Below the pieces are notes generated by a model. That model saw only the letters and a list, made by a program, of their open reading frames with translations. It was not told where the DNA came from and did no database searches. DNA of 62,183 nt from Sphingorhabdus sp. (lineage in GTDB: Bacteria > Pseudomonadota > Alphaproteobacteria > Sphingomonadales > Sphingomonadaceae). The position numbers were made by a program, and so were the translations under genes. The DNA is taken from positions 1 through 62,183 of the forward strand of contig NZ_JARXAI010000027.1 in assembly GCF_029865925.1 (NCBI RefSeq). Direction: 5' to 3'. Positions within the stretch are counted from its first letter, which is position 1. Every line of letters begins with the position of its first letter. Below are positions 45,943 to 56,181 of this stretch, one piece after another.

Positions 45943-47742
45943 ATGCCAACCTACACCGCCCCAGTTCGCGATATGCAGTTCATTCTCAACGAAGTATTGG
46001 GTGTAGAGCGCTTTGCCAATCTGCCAGGTTTTGAAAACGCAAGCGCCGATATGGTCGACGCAATCCTGACCGAAGGCGCGAAGTTCGTACAGGGGGTGCT
46101 TTTTCCGTTAAACCAAGTTGGCGACTTGCAGGGCTGCACCCGGCATGAAGACGGTAGCGTCACCACGCCAGATGGGTTCAAAGAAGCCTATAAGCTCTTT
46201 TGTGAAGGTGGCTGGGGCACATTGTCGGGGCCGATAGAGTTCGGCGGGCAGGGCATGCCGCACATCGTCTCCATGGCGTTTGAGGAGTTGATGGCAAGCT
46301 CCAACATGGCGTTCGCGATGTATCCTGGCTTAACTCAAGGTGCAGTGTCCGCAATTTTGGTGAAGGGCAGCGACGAACAGAAGGCCAAATATGCGCCGAA
46401 TATGATTTCGGGCAAATGGGGCGGAACAATGAACCTGACCGAGCCGCATTGTGGAACCGATCTTGGCCTTATCCGCACTAAGGCCGTGCCGAATGCCAAT
46501 GGCAGCTATGCGATTTCGGGCACCAAAATCTTTATCTCTTCTGGCGAGCATGACTTGACCGAAAACATCGTTCATCTCGTGTTGGCCAAAACCCCTGGCG
46601 CACCGGATAGTGTGAAAGGCATATCGCTGTTCATCGTGCCCAAATTCCTGGTGAATGATGATGGTTCGCTCGGTGCGCGCAACACGCTGTCTTGTGGTTC
46701 CATTGAACATAAGATGGGGATTCACGGAAACGCGACCTGCGTCATGAATTATGACGATGCTACCGGCTTTCTTGTTGGTGACGAAAATAAGGGCCTCGCC
46801 GCCATGTTTATCATGATGAACATCGCGCGGCTTGGCGTGGGGCAGCAAGGCCTTGGCGTTGCTGAGGTCGCTTACCAGAACGCAGTGCATTATGCGCAAG
46901 ACCGCCGTCAGGGGCGCGCGCTGACTGGCCCGCAAGACCTTGAGCAAAAGGCCGACACGCTTTTCGTTCACCCCGACGTGCGCCGCATGTTGATGGATGC
47001 AAAGGCATTTACCGAGGGTATGCGCGCCTTGTGCTTATGGGGTGCGTTACAGGCTGATTTGCTGCACCACGCGCAAACTGAAGAAGAACGCCAGATGGCC
47101 GACGATCTGCTGTCCCTCCTGACGCCGGTCATTAAGGGCTATGGCACCGACAAGGGTTATGAAGTCGCAACCAATGCACAGCAGGTATATGGCGGCCACG
47201 GCTATATTGCCGAATGGGGCATGGAACAATATGTCCGCGATGCCCGCATCGCGATGATCTACGAAGGCACCAATGGCGTGCAGGCGATGGACTTGGTCGG
47301 CCGGAAACTCGCGCAAAATGGTGGCCGTGCTATTCAGGCGCTTTTCAAGATTGTGGATGAAGAATGCGCCACGGCGAAATCCGGCCCACTTGCCGATCTG
47401 GCCACCCGTCTTGAAAAAGCCGGTAGCGATTTGAAGGCGTCAACCATGTGGTTCATGCAAAATGGCATGGCAAACCCGAATAACATTGGCGCTGGCGCGC
47501 ATCATTATATGCATATCATGGGCATAGTTGCGCTTAGCTTGCAATGGCTGCGTATGGCGCAAAGTGCACAAAAAGCATTGGATGCAGGGGCGGGCAACGC
47601 GGCATTCTATGAAACGAAGCTTGTGACCGCGCGCTACTTCGCCGAGCGCTACCTGCCGGATTGCGGTTCGCTGCGCCGCAAGATTGAAGCGGGAAGCGAG
47701 GCTATCATGGCGCTAACACCGGAAATGTTTGCGGCCGCCTAA
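45943..47742 (+). CDS. Acyl-CoA dehydrogenase, long form
   Basis: A 599-residue FAD enzyme of the three-domain acyl-CoA dehydrogenase fold plus a C-terminal extension, as in the long FadE/DmdC-like group. It has [19 protein letters not shown] (FAD/substrate loop), [18 protein letters not shown], and the catalytic-Glu region [20 protein letters not shown] near the middle of the helical domain. GAAGGA precedes the ATG. Transcribed with the MerR gene; substrate is inferred only as a fatty or branched acyl-CoA. The DmdC-type enzyme acting on 3-methylmercaptopropionyl-CoA has the same architecture and cannot be excluded. Confidence 0.9.
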   Translation: MPTYTAPVRDMQFILNEVLGVERFANLPGFENASADMVDAILTEGAKFVQGVLFPLNQVGDLQGCTRHEDGSVTTPDGFKEAYKLFCEGGWGTLSGPIEFGGQGMPHIVSMAFEELMASSNMAFAMYPGLTQGAVSAILVKGSDEQKAKYAPNMISGKWGGTMNLTEPHCGTDLGLIRTKAVPNANGSYAISGTKIFISSGEHDLTENIVHLVLAKTPGAPDSVKGISLFIVPKFLVNDDGSLGARNTLSCGSIEHKMGIHGNATCVMNYDDATGFLVGDENKGLAAMFIMMNIARLGVGQQGLGVAEVAYQNAVHYAQDRRQGRALTGPQDLEQKADTLFVHPDVRRMLMDAKAFTEGMRALCLWGALQADLLHHAQTEEERQMADDLLSLLTPVIKGYGTDKGYEVATNAQQVYGGHGYIAEWGMEQYVRDARIAMIYEGTNGVQAMDLVGRKLAQNGGRAIQALFKIVDEECATAKSGPLADLATRLEKAGSDLKASTMWFMQNGMANPNNIGAGAHHYMHIMGIVALSLQWLRMAQSAQKALDAGAGNAAFYETKLVTARYFAERYLPDCGSLRRKIEAGSEAIMALTPEMFAAA

Positions 47743-47766
47743 CCACGGCAAACCTTGCTAGGTGAC

Positions 47767-47798
47767 AAAATGCCGGGATGATGGGTCCCGGCATTTTT
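47767..47798. terminator. Bidirectional intrinsic terminator
   Basis: AAAATGCCGGGA (47767-47778) pairs perfectly with TCCCGGCATTTT (47786-47797). A flanking A-run and T-run allow it to work on both strands, ending the acyl-CoA dehydrogenase transcript and the convergent cysK transcript. Confidence 0.88.
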
Positions 47799-47800
47799 GT

Positions 47801-48721
47801 TTATTCGACCGGCAGAAAGTCCGGAACCGAAAGATAGCGTTCGCCAGTATCATAATTGAAACCAAGCACGCGGCTTCCCGCGGGCAGATCTGGAAGCTTC
47901 TGCGCAATCGCGGCAAGCGTCGCGCCGGATGAAATACCAACCAACATACCTTCTTCGCGTGCGGCACGGCGCGCGGTTTCCTTGGCAACATCTGGATCAA
48001 CTTGAATGACACCGTCGAGTAACGAAGTGTGCAAGTTGGCCGGAATGAAACCAGCGCCAATTCCTTGAATTGCATGTGGGCCAGGCTGGCCACCGCTGAT
48101 CACGGGGGACAGCGTTGGTTCAACCGCAAACACTTTCAAGTTGGGCCACGCCTTCTTCAGGACCTCCGCACAACCTGTAATGTGGCCACCTGTCCCAACT
48201 CCTGTGATCATGGCGTCGATGGGAGAATCTGCAAAATCCTCTAATATCTCCAACGCAGTCGTGCGGGTATGGATGTCGATATTGGCGGGATTTTCAAACT
48301 GTTGCGGCATCCAAGAGTTCGCAGTCTGGGACACCAATTCAAGCGCACGTTCAATCGCGCCCTTCATGCCCTTTTCACGCGGTGTAAGGTCAAAAGAAGC
48401 CCCATATGCTAGCATCAAGCGGCGACGTTCCAACGACATGGATTCTGGCATGACAAGGATAAGCTTATAGCCTTTAACTGCTGCAACCATAGCAAGGCCA
48501 ACGCCTGTGTTCCCAGATGTGGGTTCAATGATCGTACCGCCAGGCTTTAGTGTGCCGTCTTTTTCGGCCGCTTCAATCATAGCAAGGCCAATACGGTCTT
48601 TAATCGACCCGCCGGGGTTTGATCGTTCCGATTTAATCCATACCTCAGCATGCGGAAACATACGTGCCATGCGGATATGCGGGCTGTTGCCGATGGTTTC
48701 GAGGATCGATTGGGCTTTCAT
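47801..48721 (-). CDS. cysK: Cysteine synthase A (O-acetylserine sulfhydrylase)
   Basis: A 306-residue PLP enzyme making cysteine from O-acetylserine and sulfide. It has the PLP-Lys region [18 protein letters not shown], the substrate loop [14 protein letters not shown], and the phosphate-binding [12 protein letters not shown] cystathionine beta-synthase role is less likely given length and the absence of extra domains. Its ATG overlaps the stop codon of the upstream MFS gene (ATGA), so the two are co-translated. Confidence 0.92.
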   Translation of the reverse strand: MKAQSILETIGNSPHIRMARMFPHAEVWIKSERSNPGGSIKDRIGLAMIEAAEKDGTLKPGGTIIEPTSGNTGVGLAMVAAVKGYKLILVMPESMSLERRRLMLAYGASFDLTPREKGMKGAIERALELVSQTANSWMPQQFENPANIDIHTRTTALEILEDFADSPIDAMITGVGTGGHITGCAEVLKKAWPNLKVFAVEPTLSPVISGGQPGPHAIQGIGAGFIPANLHTSLLDGVIQVDPDVAKETARRAAREEGMLVGISSGATLAAIAQKLPDLPAGSRVLGFNYDTGERYLSVPDFLPVE

Positions 48722-50046
48722 GGACTTTTTCCTCTATATTGCGGTTCGAATGTACGCGCGTTTTTGAGCTCGGGGAACAGCCCCGCCCAAATGGCTGTAA
48801 CAAATATGGCACCGAAGCCGCCAAATACAACCGCCCCGACAGGACCAAGCACTGCTGCTGCCAATCCTGATTGCAATTCACCCAATTCGTTGGAGGCGGA
48901 AATGGCGAGGCCGGATACCGAACTGACCCGTCCGCGCATGTCGTCGGGGGTATTCAGCTGCACTAAGGACGAGCGGACATAGACCGACAGCATGTCCGAC
49001 GCGCCAAGCACTATCAGCATTACCAAAGCCACAGCCATGCCAGCGCCCATGTTAAGGAAACCAATGCGCGCATCGCCAAACACATGGTTGCCGATTTCGT
49101 GGCTAAGGCCGAAGCCTATTGTAGCAAGGCCGAACACCACAACTGCCCAGAGCATCTTGGCTCCAACATTGTGGCGGAGTGGCCGGAAGGTAAGCATCAA
49201 AGCGACGATCGAAGCGCCAACCGCTGGTGCGGCCCGCAACTGTCCAAGGCCATCAGGCCCAACCATCAATATGTCGCGCGCATAGACAGGGAGCATTGCG
49301 GTTGCCCCTGCGAGCAATACTGCAAACAGGTCAAGCGTGATCGCGCCCAGCAAAAAGCGTTCCGACCATGTGTAGCGCATGCCGTCAACCATTTGGCGGA
49401 TCGGGTGGATCTTTTTTTCCATTGGCGGCGGATATACTGGCCGCACAAAGCTGAGGCTAATGGTCGCCATAAGCATAAGCACAGCCGACGCCCAATAAGG
49501 TAGCGACGGGCTTGCCGCGAACATCAAGCCGCCCGCCGCAGGGCCAATGACCGACCCTATCTGCCAAGCGATGGAGCTTAGAGCAATCGCGCGGGGCAGG
49601 GATGCCGCCGGCACGATATTTGGACCAATGGCCGACATGGATGGCCCGACAAATACACGCGCCACGCCATGCAATGCGCCGAAGAAAAACAGCAAAGGCA
49701 AAGTGAGGCCGTCGATATAGGTGAACCAGCCTAAAGACAGCGCAACCAGCATGTCGATGCTGTTGGCAAGCCGCGCAACGGTGCGCCGTTCCCAACGGTC
49801 TGCCGCCCATCCGGCAACAGGCGTTAGCAGCGCTAATGGCACGAACTGAACAAAGCCAAGCAGACCAAGCTGCAGCGATGCCTCCCGAATAGACATGCCA
49901 TAATCGCTGCGTGCAATGTCATAGGCCTGATAGCCAATGACGACGACCATTCCCATGGTCGCAAGCACCGCCATAAAACGCGCCATCCAATAAAAGCGGA
50001 AGTCGGCGATTTTAAGCGGATGTATTTCTGGTTTACTGTCGGACAT
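48718..50046 (-). CDS. MFS transporter, EntS-like exporter family
   Basis: A 442-residue inner-membrane protein with about twelve membrane segments. The loop between segments 2 and 3 reads [20 protein letters not shown], the major-facilitator signature in the MFS_3 (enterobactin-exporter) style. The first part (about 15-40) starts [18 protein letters not shown]. Substrate unknown. It is the first gene of a two-gene unit with cysK, which may indicate export of a cysteine- or sulfur-related metabolite; that is inference only. Confidence 0.85.
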   Translation of the reverse strand: MSDSKPEIHPLKIADFRFYWMARFMAVLATMGMVVVIGYQAYDIARSDYGMSIREASLQLGLLGFVQFVPLALLTPVAGWAADRWERRTVARLANSIDMLVALSLGWFTYIDGLTLPLLFFFGALHGVARVFVGPSMSAIGPNIVPAASLPRAIALSSIAWQIGSVIGPAAGGLMFAASPSLPYWASAVLMLMATISLSFVRPVYPPPMEKKIHPIRQMVDGMRYTWSERFLLGAITLDLFAVLLAGATAMLPVYARDILMVGPDGLGQLRAAPAVGASIVALMLTFRPLRHNVGAKMLWAVVVFGLATIGFGLSHEIGNHVFGDARIGFLNMGAGMAVALVMLIVLGASDMLSVYVRSSLVQLNTPDDMRGRVSSVSGLAISASNELGELQSGLAAAVLGPVGAVVFGGFGAIFVTAIWAGLFPELKNARTFEPQYRGKSP

Positions 50047-50132
50047 GGCCTAAGGCCTATCGGCTTGCGCACTCAAGTGCAATGCAGGGACGTGCATTCG
50101 CATACTAAGATAACTGTTATTGTCTGTGATGA

Positions 50133-51278
50133 CTAACCTGCATCTTCTGGAACGCCCTGATAATCGTTGATCGTTTCGAATATCTTAGTCAGTGCCGCGC
50201 GTTCCTCCAGCGATATCTCTGGACGCCATATTTCGAATAGCAAAATGACTCGCGTATCGCCGCTTTTGTTCCATGCCTCATGCTCAAAGCTATCATCGAA
50301 AATGAGCGCTTCGCCCTCACGCCACGCACGTGTTTCATTGCCGACGCGAATGGCGCAATCTTTAGGGACAATAAGTGGGATGTGGCAAATCAACCGCGTA
50401 TTCAACATGCCATGATGGGGCTGGATATGTGTGCCCGGCTTTAGCAGCGACCATAAGGCAACTGGTGACCGTTCATCGATCAGCGGCATTGGCGCATGCT
50501 CCAAAGCTTTTATCGTCACGGGACAGCGCGTTGCATTTTCCGGCACGATTTTGCCATTGCGCCAGAAGTAATACGCGCCCCAGCTTGGATCATTGATGAG
50601 CGGGTTGGCCGCCCTTGGCCGTTCGCTTGAAGATTCTACATAAGGCGCAAAATCTTGGCCTTCCGCCAATATCGTGCGAAGCTCAACCTGCATTTCAGGC
50701 ACAGCCTGTTCGACTTCGGCCAGCCAAGAAAATTCATCTCGTTCGTAAAATTGGCGCTGCGGCAAACCGGGAAAGTAAAAGCTAGAAGGCTGCTGCAGAT
50801 ATAGCTGTTTCCGGCCGAGGAGCATATCTACTGCAGAACCAACCCTGCCGTCACGGGTAAGACCAGCCTGATTTAACCCTTCCAACAAATGTTGCTCAAA
50901 CTTGACCCGCACTTGGTCTACAAATTGGCGGGCGCGATCGAGCATGGCGTGCAAAGCCGCGGACAAGTTTGGTGTTGCTGCGGCTTGATTGAGAGCTGCT
51001 TGAAAAAATGCATTAGCTGCGCGGTCATCGCCCGCACGCGCCTTTAACTCGCCGGATAGGATTAGAGCTGGTAAATTACGCGGCTCGAGCTCAAGTTGGC
51101 GGTTGAGTGCTATCTCTTCTGCTGCAACATCACCATCTAGGTTGCATGCTTGGGCCAGCAGCAACCATGGCGTATCGCTGTCGGCAAGCTCTGCTAACAA
51201 GCGTCTTGCATGTCCACCTTCACGTCGCTGAAGCGCCACTCTGGCATTATTGATGATATTTGCAGCCGCCGCATCCAT
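50133..51278 (-). CDS. TPR and aspartyl/asparaginyl beta-hydroxylase domain protein
   Basis: A 381-residue cytoplasmic protein. The N-terminal half (about 1-115) has TPR-like helical repeats (QLELEPRNLPALILSGELKA, RAANAFFQAALNQA). The C-terminal half (about 190-365) is a double-stranded beta-helix dioxygenase with GTHIQPHHGMLNTRLICHIP, FDDSFEHEAWN and the trailing Arg in LLFEIWRP. These carry the iron-binding His residues and the 2-oxoglutarate Arg of the AspH family. It probably hydroxylates a protein or lipid; the target is unknown. The combination of TPR and AspH domains occurs in bacteria. It is a lone gene. Confidence 0.87.
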   Translation of the reverse strand: MDAAAANIINNARVALQRREGGHARRLLAELADSDTPWLLLAQACNLDGDVAAEEIALNRQLELEPRNLPALILSGELKARAGDDRAANAFFQAALNQAAATPNLSAALHAMLDRARQFVDQVRVKFEQHLLEGLNQAGLTRDGRVGSAVDMLLGRKQLYLQQPSSFYFPGLPQRQFYERDEFSWLAEVEQAVPEMQVELRTILAEGQDFAPYVESSSERPRAANPLINDPSWGAYYFWRNGKIVPENATRCPVTIKALEHAPMPLIDERSPVALWSLLKPGTHIQPHHGMLNTRLICHIPLIVPKDCAIRVGNETRAWREGEALIFDDSFEHEAWNKSGDTRVILLFEIWRPEISLEERAALTKIFETINDYQGVPEDAG

Positions 51279-51351
51279 GCTTAATCATAAGCCGAAAGCG
51301 TGACACTTTACCAGACTATCCTTTTGCTTGCCTGATGTTGGCAGCTGTCAT

Positions 51352-52242
51352 TTAGTATCCACCCATCGGTAATGCGGGATTGATGACGAAGTTTTCCGGG
51401 TCCTGCGACCGTGGTTCCTCACCATTAAGAAACGCCATCATGTCTGAGATTAGCCGATCGCGGTCGGTTTCGAATATGCCATGCGGAGAGCCCGTATATC
51501 CAACCAGGCGGACGTCTTTAATCAGCGCGGCCGCCATGCGTGCGGTGGGATCGATGGGCACGGTCGAATCTGCGGTGCCGTGGATAATCAAAGTCGGCAC
51601 CTTAAACGCGGGCAGGTCCTTGCGGAAATCCGTCGATGAGAATGCCTCTGCCGTTTTTAGCGTAGGACGAAGCCCTGCTTGCATGGTCATATTCCATGCC
51701 CAATCCATAGTGGCGCTGCTGACTGGCCTTGTCAGCCAACTGATACCGAAAAAGTCGTGTAGAAATGTCCGCATGAATGCCGGCCGGTCAGCGATCATAT
51801 CCTGAGTCATCTGTTCGAATGTCTCTTGCGGCACGCCTTCGGGATTGTCTTCTGCCTGCAACAGATAAGGGACCACAGAGGATACTAATATCGCGCGGAC
51901 AATGCCTGCGCCATCATAACGTGACATGTATCGCGCCACTTCACCGCCACCCATGGAAAATCCAATTAAGGTCACATTTTCGGCAGCACCAGTTGCTTTC
52001 ATGACGTCAGCAAGGTCATCCGTAAGGCTGTCATAATCATAGCCGTCCCATGCCTGTTCCGACCTGCCAAAGCCGCGCCTGTCATAGGAAATCACGCGGT
52101 GCCCGGCATTGGCGAGCGCCTCGGCTATTGGGTCCCAGCTATCGGAGGAAAGCGGCCAGCCGTGGATCAGGATAACCGGATTGCCCTTGCCCCAATCCTT
52201 TACATAAAGCCACGTGCCGTCGCGGGTTTCGATCATGGGCAT
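51352..52242 (-). CDS. Alpha/beta hydrolase, non-heme chloroperoxidase-like
   Basis: A 296-residue alpha/beta hydrolase. HGWPLSSDSWDP forms the oxyanion region; the nucleophile Ser is in LIGFSMGGGEVARYMSRY; the acid Asp is probably in GTADSTVPID, and the His in TGSPHGIFETDRD. These features match the cofactor-free haloperoxidase/esterase group, whose physiological substrates are usually unknown. The protein starts MPMIETRDGTWLYVKDWG at 52242. It is a lone gene between uvrD and the TPR-AspH gene. Confidence 0.88.
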   Translation of the reverse strand: MPMIETRDGTWLYVKDWGKGNPVILIHGWPLSSDSWDPIAEALANAGHRVISYDRRGFGRSEQAWDGYDYDSLTDDLADVMKATGAAENVTLIGFSMGGGEVARYMSRYDGAGIVRAILVSSVVPYLLQAEDNPEGVPQETFEQMTQDMIADRPAFMRTFLHDFFGISWLTRPVSSATMDWAWNMTMQAGLRPTLKTAEAFSSTDFRKDLPAFKVPTLIIHGTADSTVPIDPTARMAAALIKDVRLVGYTGSPHGIFETDRDRLISDMMAFLNGEEPRSQDPENFVINPALPMGGY

Positions 52243-52302
52243 GTGTAGTCTCCTATGGTATGAAATCTACACAGGAAACAATTCCAAAGCGCGAACGTTC
52301 CG

Positions 52303-54606
52303 TCAGCTTAGGCTTACAAAGCTATCCATGACGCGCTTACGCCCAGCTTGCTCAAAGTCGATCTCCAGCTTGTTGCCCTCTATCAATGCAATCGCGCCAT
52401 AGCCGAATTTTTCATGGAACACGCGAAGACCAATGCTGAGGTCACTTCGACCCTTGTTGCCCAGGCTGACGGCGCTGCGGGTGTTTTCGGCAATGCGCTG
52501 GGGGCGGGGGTTGAAACCGCCCGACGTTGCAGCCCTTTGCCAACCGGGGCCACGCGCGTTGCTCCGGCCTTGGTTGGCGGCTGCCAAATGCGCGAACGGG
52601 TCCGATTGCTCGCTCCAGTTTGCACGCCATAATGATGCGCCGCCTGTCATGCTCTGTTCTGCTTCAATATGGTCAAGCGGCAGTTCCTCAATGAATCGGC
52701 TCGGAATGCTGCTTGTCCATTGGCCATAAATCCGGCGGTTGGCGGCATGGATGATAGTGCATTTACGTTTGGCGCGGGTTATTGCGACATAAGCGAGGCG
52801 GCGCTCTTCCTCCAACGAGGCAAGGCCGCCTTCATCCAATGCGCGCTGCGACGGGAAAATGCCTTCCTCCCACCCGACTAGGAAAACATTGTCATATTCG
52901 AGGCCCTTGGCGGCGTGAATGGTCATGATCGTGACGCTTGCCCCAGTGTCGCCGCGGTCATTGTCCATGACGAGGCTGACATGCTCCAAAAACTCGCCCA
53001 AAGTTTCATATTCTTCCATCGCGCGGGCAAGTTCGCTTAGGTTTTCAAGGCGGCCAGATGCCTCAACGCTGCGTTCAGCTTGCAAGACGGCGGTGTAGCC
53101 GCTTTCATCCAATATCAGGCGTGTCAGATTGGCAGGCGACATCGTTGCGGCCTCATCACGCCAGCGGGCAATGTCGACCACCAGATCGGCCAACGACTTG
53201 CGTGCCTTGCCGGTAAGTTCATCCGTCCCAACAAGACGCGCCGCAGCTACCGACAATGGCGCACGTTCTGCACGTGCGATAATGTGTATTTTCTCCACCG
53301 CTTTATCGCCAACGCCGCGCTTGGGCACGTTTACGATCCGTTCGAACGCGAGGTCGTCGGCGGGCTGATTGACGATACGCAAATAAGCGATGGCGTCGCG
53401 AATTTCGGCGCGCTCATAAAAGCGAAAGCCACCAACTATCCGGTAGTTAACGCCGATTTGTATGAAGCGGTCTTCAAATTCACGCGTCTGATGCTGCGCG
53501 CGGACGAGGATAGCGATACTGTCAAGCGTTTCGCCCTTATACTGCACGGCCTCGATTTCCTCACCGACCCGGCGAGCCTCTTCGGGACCATCCCAAACGC
53601 CGATGATCCGGACTTTTTCACCGTCATCCAACTCGGTCCACAATGTCTTGCCCAACCGTGCGCTGTTGGCATCAATCAGCCCTGATGCTGCGGCAAGAAT
53701 ATGCGGCGTACTGCGATAATTCTGCTCAAGCTTAATCGTCTTTGCGCCCGGGAAATCCTTTTCAAAGCGAAGGATGTTTGCAACCTCCGCCCCGCGCCAT
53801 GAATAAATGCTTTGGTCATCATCGCCAACGCAGCATATGTTTTTGCGCTTCTGCGCCAGCAACCGCAGCCACAGATATTGGACCGCGTTCGTATCCTGAT
53901 ATTCGTCAACAAGGATATATTTGAACTGCGCCTGATATTTTTCGAGGATGTCGCGGTTGTTTTTAAGCAGGTTTAGGCCATGCAACAACAAATCGCCAAA
54001 GTCGCAGGCGTTCAATGCAAGCAGGCGTGCCTGATACAGCGCGTACATATGCTTTCCCTTGCCATTGGCAAAGGCTTCATTATCTGCGGCGTCTAAATCT
54101 GCAGGCTATTTGCCCGCGTTTTTCCATTTGTCGAGCAGACCCGCCAACCCGCGCGCGGGAAAGCGTTTTTCGTCTAGATCCTCGGATTGGATAAGCTGTT
54201 TTAAAAGCCTAATCTGGTCGTCAGTATCGATGATCGTAAAATTACTCTGTAATCCAATGACTTCAGCATGGCGGCGAAGCAGCTTTGCACCAATGCTATG
54301 GAACGTGCCGAGCCAAGGCATCCCTTCAACGGCTGATCCGACCATTGCACCAATACGTTCGCGCATCTCGCGTGCGGCTTTGTTGGTGAAGGTGACCGCG
54401 AGGATTTCCGATGGCCATGCTTTGCGCGTGTATAAAATCTGCGCCATCCGTGCCGTTAGCGCGGCAGTTTTTCCAGTGCCTGCGCCTGCTAGCAGCAGAA
54501 CCGGCCCCTCTGTGGTAAGCACGGCTTCACGTTGGGGCGCGTTCAACCCGCGCAGCCATGGCGGTTCCGTTTCGGACGGATCGTTTTGGACCTGAATATC
54601 TGACAT
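52303..54606 (-). pseudogene. uvrD: UvrD/PcrA helicase interrupted by an in-frame amber codon
   Basis: One continuous frame of 768 codons (52303-54606) encodes a superfamily 1 DNA helicase but contains a TAG at 54106-54108 (codon 167). Upstream of it lie the Q motif (LNAPQREAVL) and Walker A GAGTGKT (residues 41-47). Downstream, in the same frame, lie LVDEYQDTN, GDDDQSIYSWRGA, LEQNYRST, MTIHAAKGLEYDNVFLVGW and the Arg finger region RRLAYVAITRAKR. No frameshift exists; the sequence around the stop (WKNAGK-stop-PADLDAADNEAFANG) reads as normal protein. An internal ATG at 54048 could start the C-terminal part, but that fragment lacks Walker A. UvrD works in nucleotide excision and mismatch repair. 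Cause may be real nonsense mutation, suppression or sequence error. Confidence 0.85.
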
Positions 54607-54696
54607 AAGGCGAACAGTTAGGGAACGGCGCGATGAACCGCAAGCGCTGTTCGGCGTGTTGGCGGAACTATTACATGCCGCAAAGCAGGCGCGCGG

Positions 54697-55245
54697 CTAA
54701 ATTCCTTCGGGACGTAAAAGTGTTAGCCGCGCCTTGCCAACATTACGGACGGTGTCGACTGTGAAACCTTTCACCTCAACATCTTCCTTGATGCTGGTTT
54801 CGACGCTGATCCATGCGGATGGCGCAAACCAGCCAAAGCGGACAAGCTTGTCGAGCGCCACGGAGCCTGCGCCGCTTAAATAAGGCGGGTCCATTAGAAC
54901 AATGTCGGCAGGCTTGATGGCGGTGCCCAGTGACAACACGGATGATTTGCGCACGTCGCTTTGATCCTTAGCACCTAATTTCGAGATGTTTGTTTGAAGT
55001 GCATCTAGCGCAAGCGCGTCCTGCTCGACAAAGGTGCAATGCCCGGAACCACGCGACAATGCCTCAAGCCCAAGCGCGCCAGATCCTGCAAAAAGGTCAA
55101 GAACCCGCAAATCTTCAAAAGACCCTAGCCGGCTCGTCAGCATCGAAAACAATGTCTCGCGCGTGCGGTCTGCGGTTGGACGGGTCGTGTCGCCTTTTGG
55201 CGCGATCAACGGCCGCGAGCGCCACTGGCCGGAAATGATACGCAT
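54697..55245 (-). CDS. rsmD: 16S rRNA (guanine-966-N2) methyltransferase
   Basis: A 182-residue SAM-dependent methyltransferase. It has RIISGQWRSRPLIAPKGDTT, the SAM motif I LDLFAGSGALGLEALSRG, and the catalytic VLMDPPYLSG of the N2-guanine/N6-adenine group. ATG at 55245 shares a base with the stop of the upstream pseudouridine synthase (TAATG), a common RsmD-RluB pairing. Confidence 0.95.
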   Translation of the reverse strand: MRIISGQWRSRPLIAPKGDTTRPTADRTRETLFSMLTSRLGSFEDLRVLDLFAGSGALGLEALSRGSGHCTFVEQDALALDALQTNISKLGAKDQSDVRKSSVLSLGTAIKPADIVLMDPPYLSGAGSVALDKLVRFGWFAPSAWISVETSIKEDVEVKGFTVDTVRNVGKARLTLLRPEGI

Positions 55246-56090
55246 TATTTCAGCGTCTTTCGAAATTCTATCAGGTCCACACGGCGCACTTCGCCAACCG
55301 TGCCGGGTGCAAGCTCGCCCAGCACGAATGGGCCATAACGCGTGCGGATAAGGCGGCTGACCTCAAGCCCCAAATGTTCAAGAACGCGGCGGACTTCGCG
55401 GTTCTTGCCTTCGGTCAGCGTCATTTCGACCCAGCCATTGCGGCCAGTGCGGCGTTCCAGATTGGCATCGATTTTGCCATATTTGACGCCCTCAATCTCG
55501 ATGCCGTGAATGAGTTCTTCTAGCTGTTCCTGACTGACATCACCAAAGCAGCGCGCGCGGTAGGTGCGTTCAACGCCGGTCGATGGCAATTCCATCTGGC
55601 GTTTGAATTCGCCATCATTGGTTAGCAATAACAAGCCTTCGGTGTTTAAATCGAGCCGACCGATGGGCATCAGGCGCGGCAAGTCCTTGGGCAAAACATC
55701 ATAGATGGTCTTGCGCCCACTAAAATCGCGCTCAGCGGTTAGGCAGCCTTCAGGTTTGTGGAACATGTAAAGCTGGGTTGGCGCGGGCTGACCCACGGCC
55801 TTGCCATCCACAGCGACCCCGTTCAGCGATTTCAGCAAAGTTGCGGGCGTTTCCACCTTTTCATTGTTCAGCGTTACTCGGCCATCGGCAATCATACGCT
55901 CGATTTCTCTACGCGAAGCCACACCAGCGCGGGCCAGCAGTTTTGCGATGCGTTCTTCACCGTCCTTGCGTTCTAATGCGCCCTTGCTCGGGCCGGCATT
56001 TGGGTTGGGTTTACGCGACGGTTTGCTGTCCCAACGCAGACGCGGTGGCTTGGTAGGACGGGCAGGTGCTTTTGACGGAGGTTTAACCAT
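55245..56090 (-). CDS. RsuA/RluB family rRNA pseudouridine synthase
   Basis: A 281-residue enzyme. A basic N-terminal extension (about 1-45) is followed by an S4 RNA-binding domain (RIAKLLARAGVASRREIERMI) and the catalytic domain with the Asp of LMPIGRLDLNTEGLLLLTND. RluB is more likely than RsuA because of length and the extension, but the exact site cannot be read. I chose the ATG at 56090 with AAAGG upstream; the ATG at 56108 is an alternative. It is coupled to rsmD. Confidence 0.9.
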   Translation of the reverse strand: MVKPPSKAPARPTKPPRLRWDSKPSRKPNPNAGPSKGALERKDGEERIAKLLARAGVASRREIERMIADGRVTLNNEKVETPATLLKSLNGVAVDGKAVGQPAPTQLYMFHKPEGCLTAERDFSGRKTIYDVLPKDLPRLMPIGRLDLNTEGLLLLTNDGEFKRQMELPSTGVERTYRARCFGDVSQEQLEELIHGIEIEGVKYGKIDANLERRTGRNGWVEMTLTEGKNREVRRVLEHLGLEVSRLIRTRYGPFVLGELAPGTVGEVRRVDLIEFRKTLK

Positions 56091-56181
56091 GTCGCGCCTT
56101 TGACGCATATTGCTTCAAAAGTCACTGGCCATTCAGGAAAATGCCGTTAGTCATCGTCGCAATGTATTCGGAGGGGGCCGC

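Noticed and set aside
53080-53685. 201-residue plus-strand ORF within uvrD
   Set aside because: It is the complement of conserved helicase sequence; no domain is visible.
52303-54048. C-terminal helicase fragment as an independent short gene
   Set aside because: It lacks Walker A and is in the same frame as the upstream fragment with only one stop between them, so a single interrupted gene is the simpler reading.
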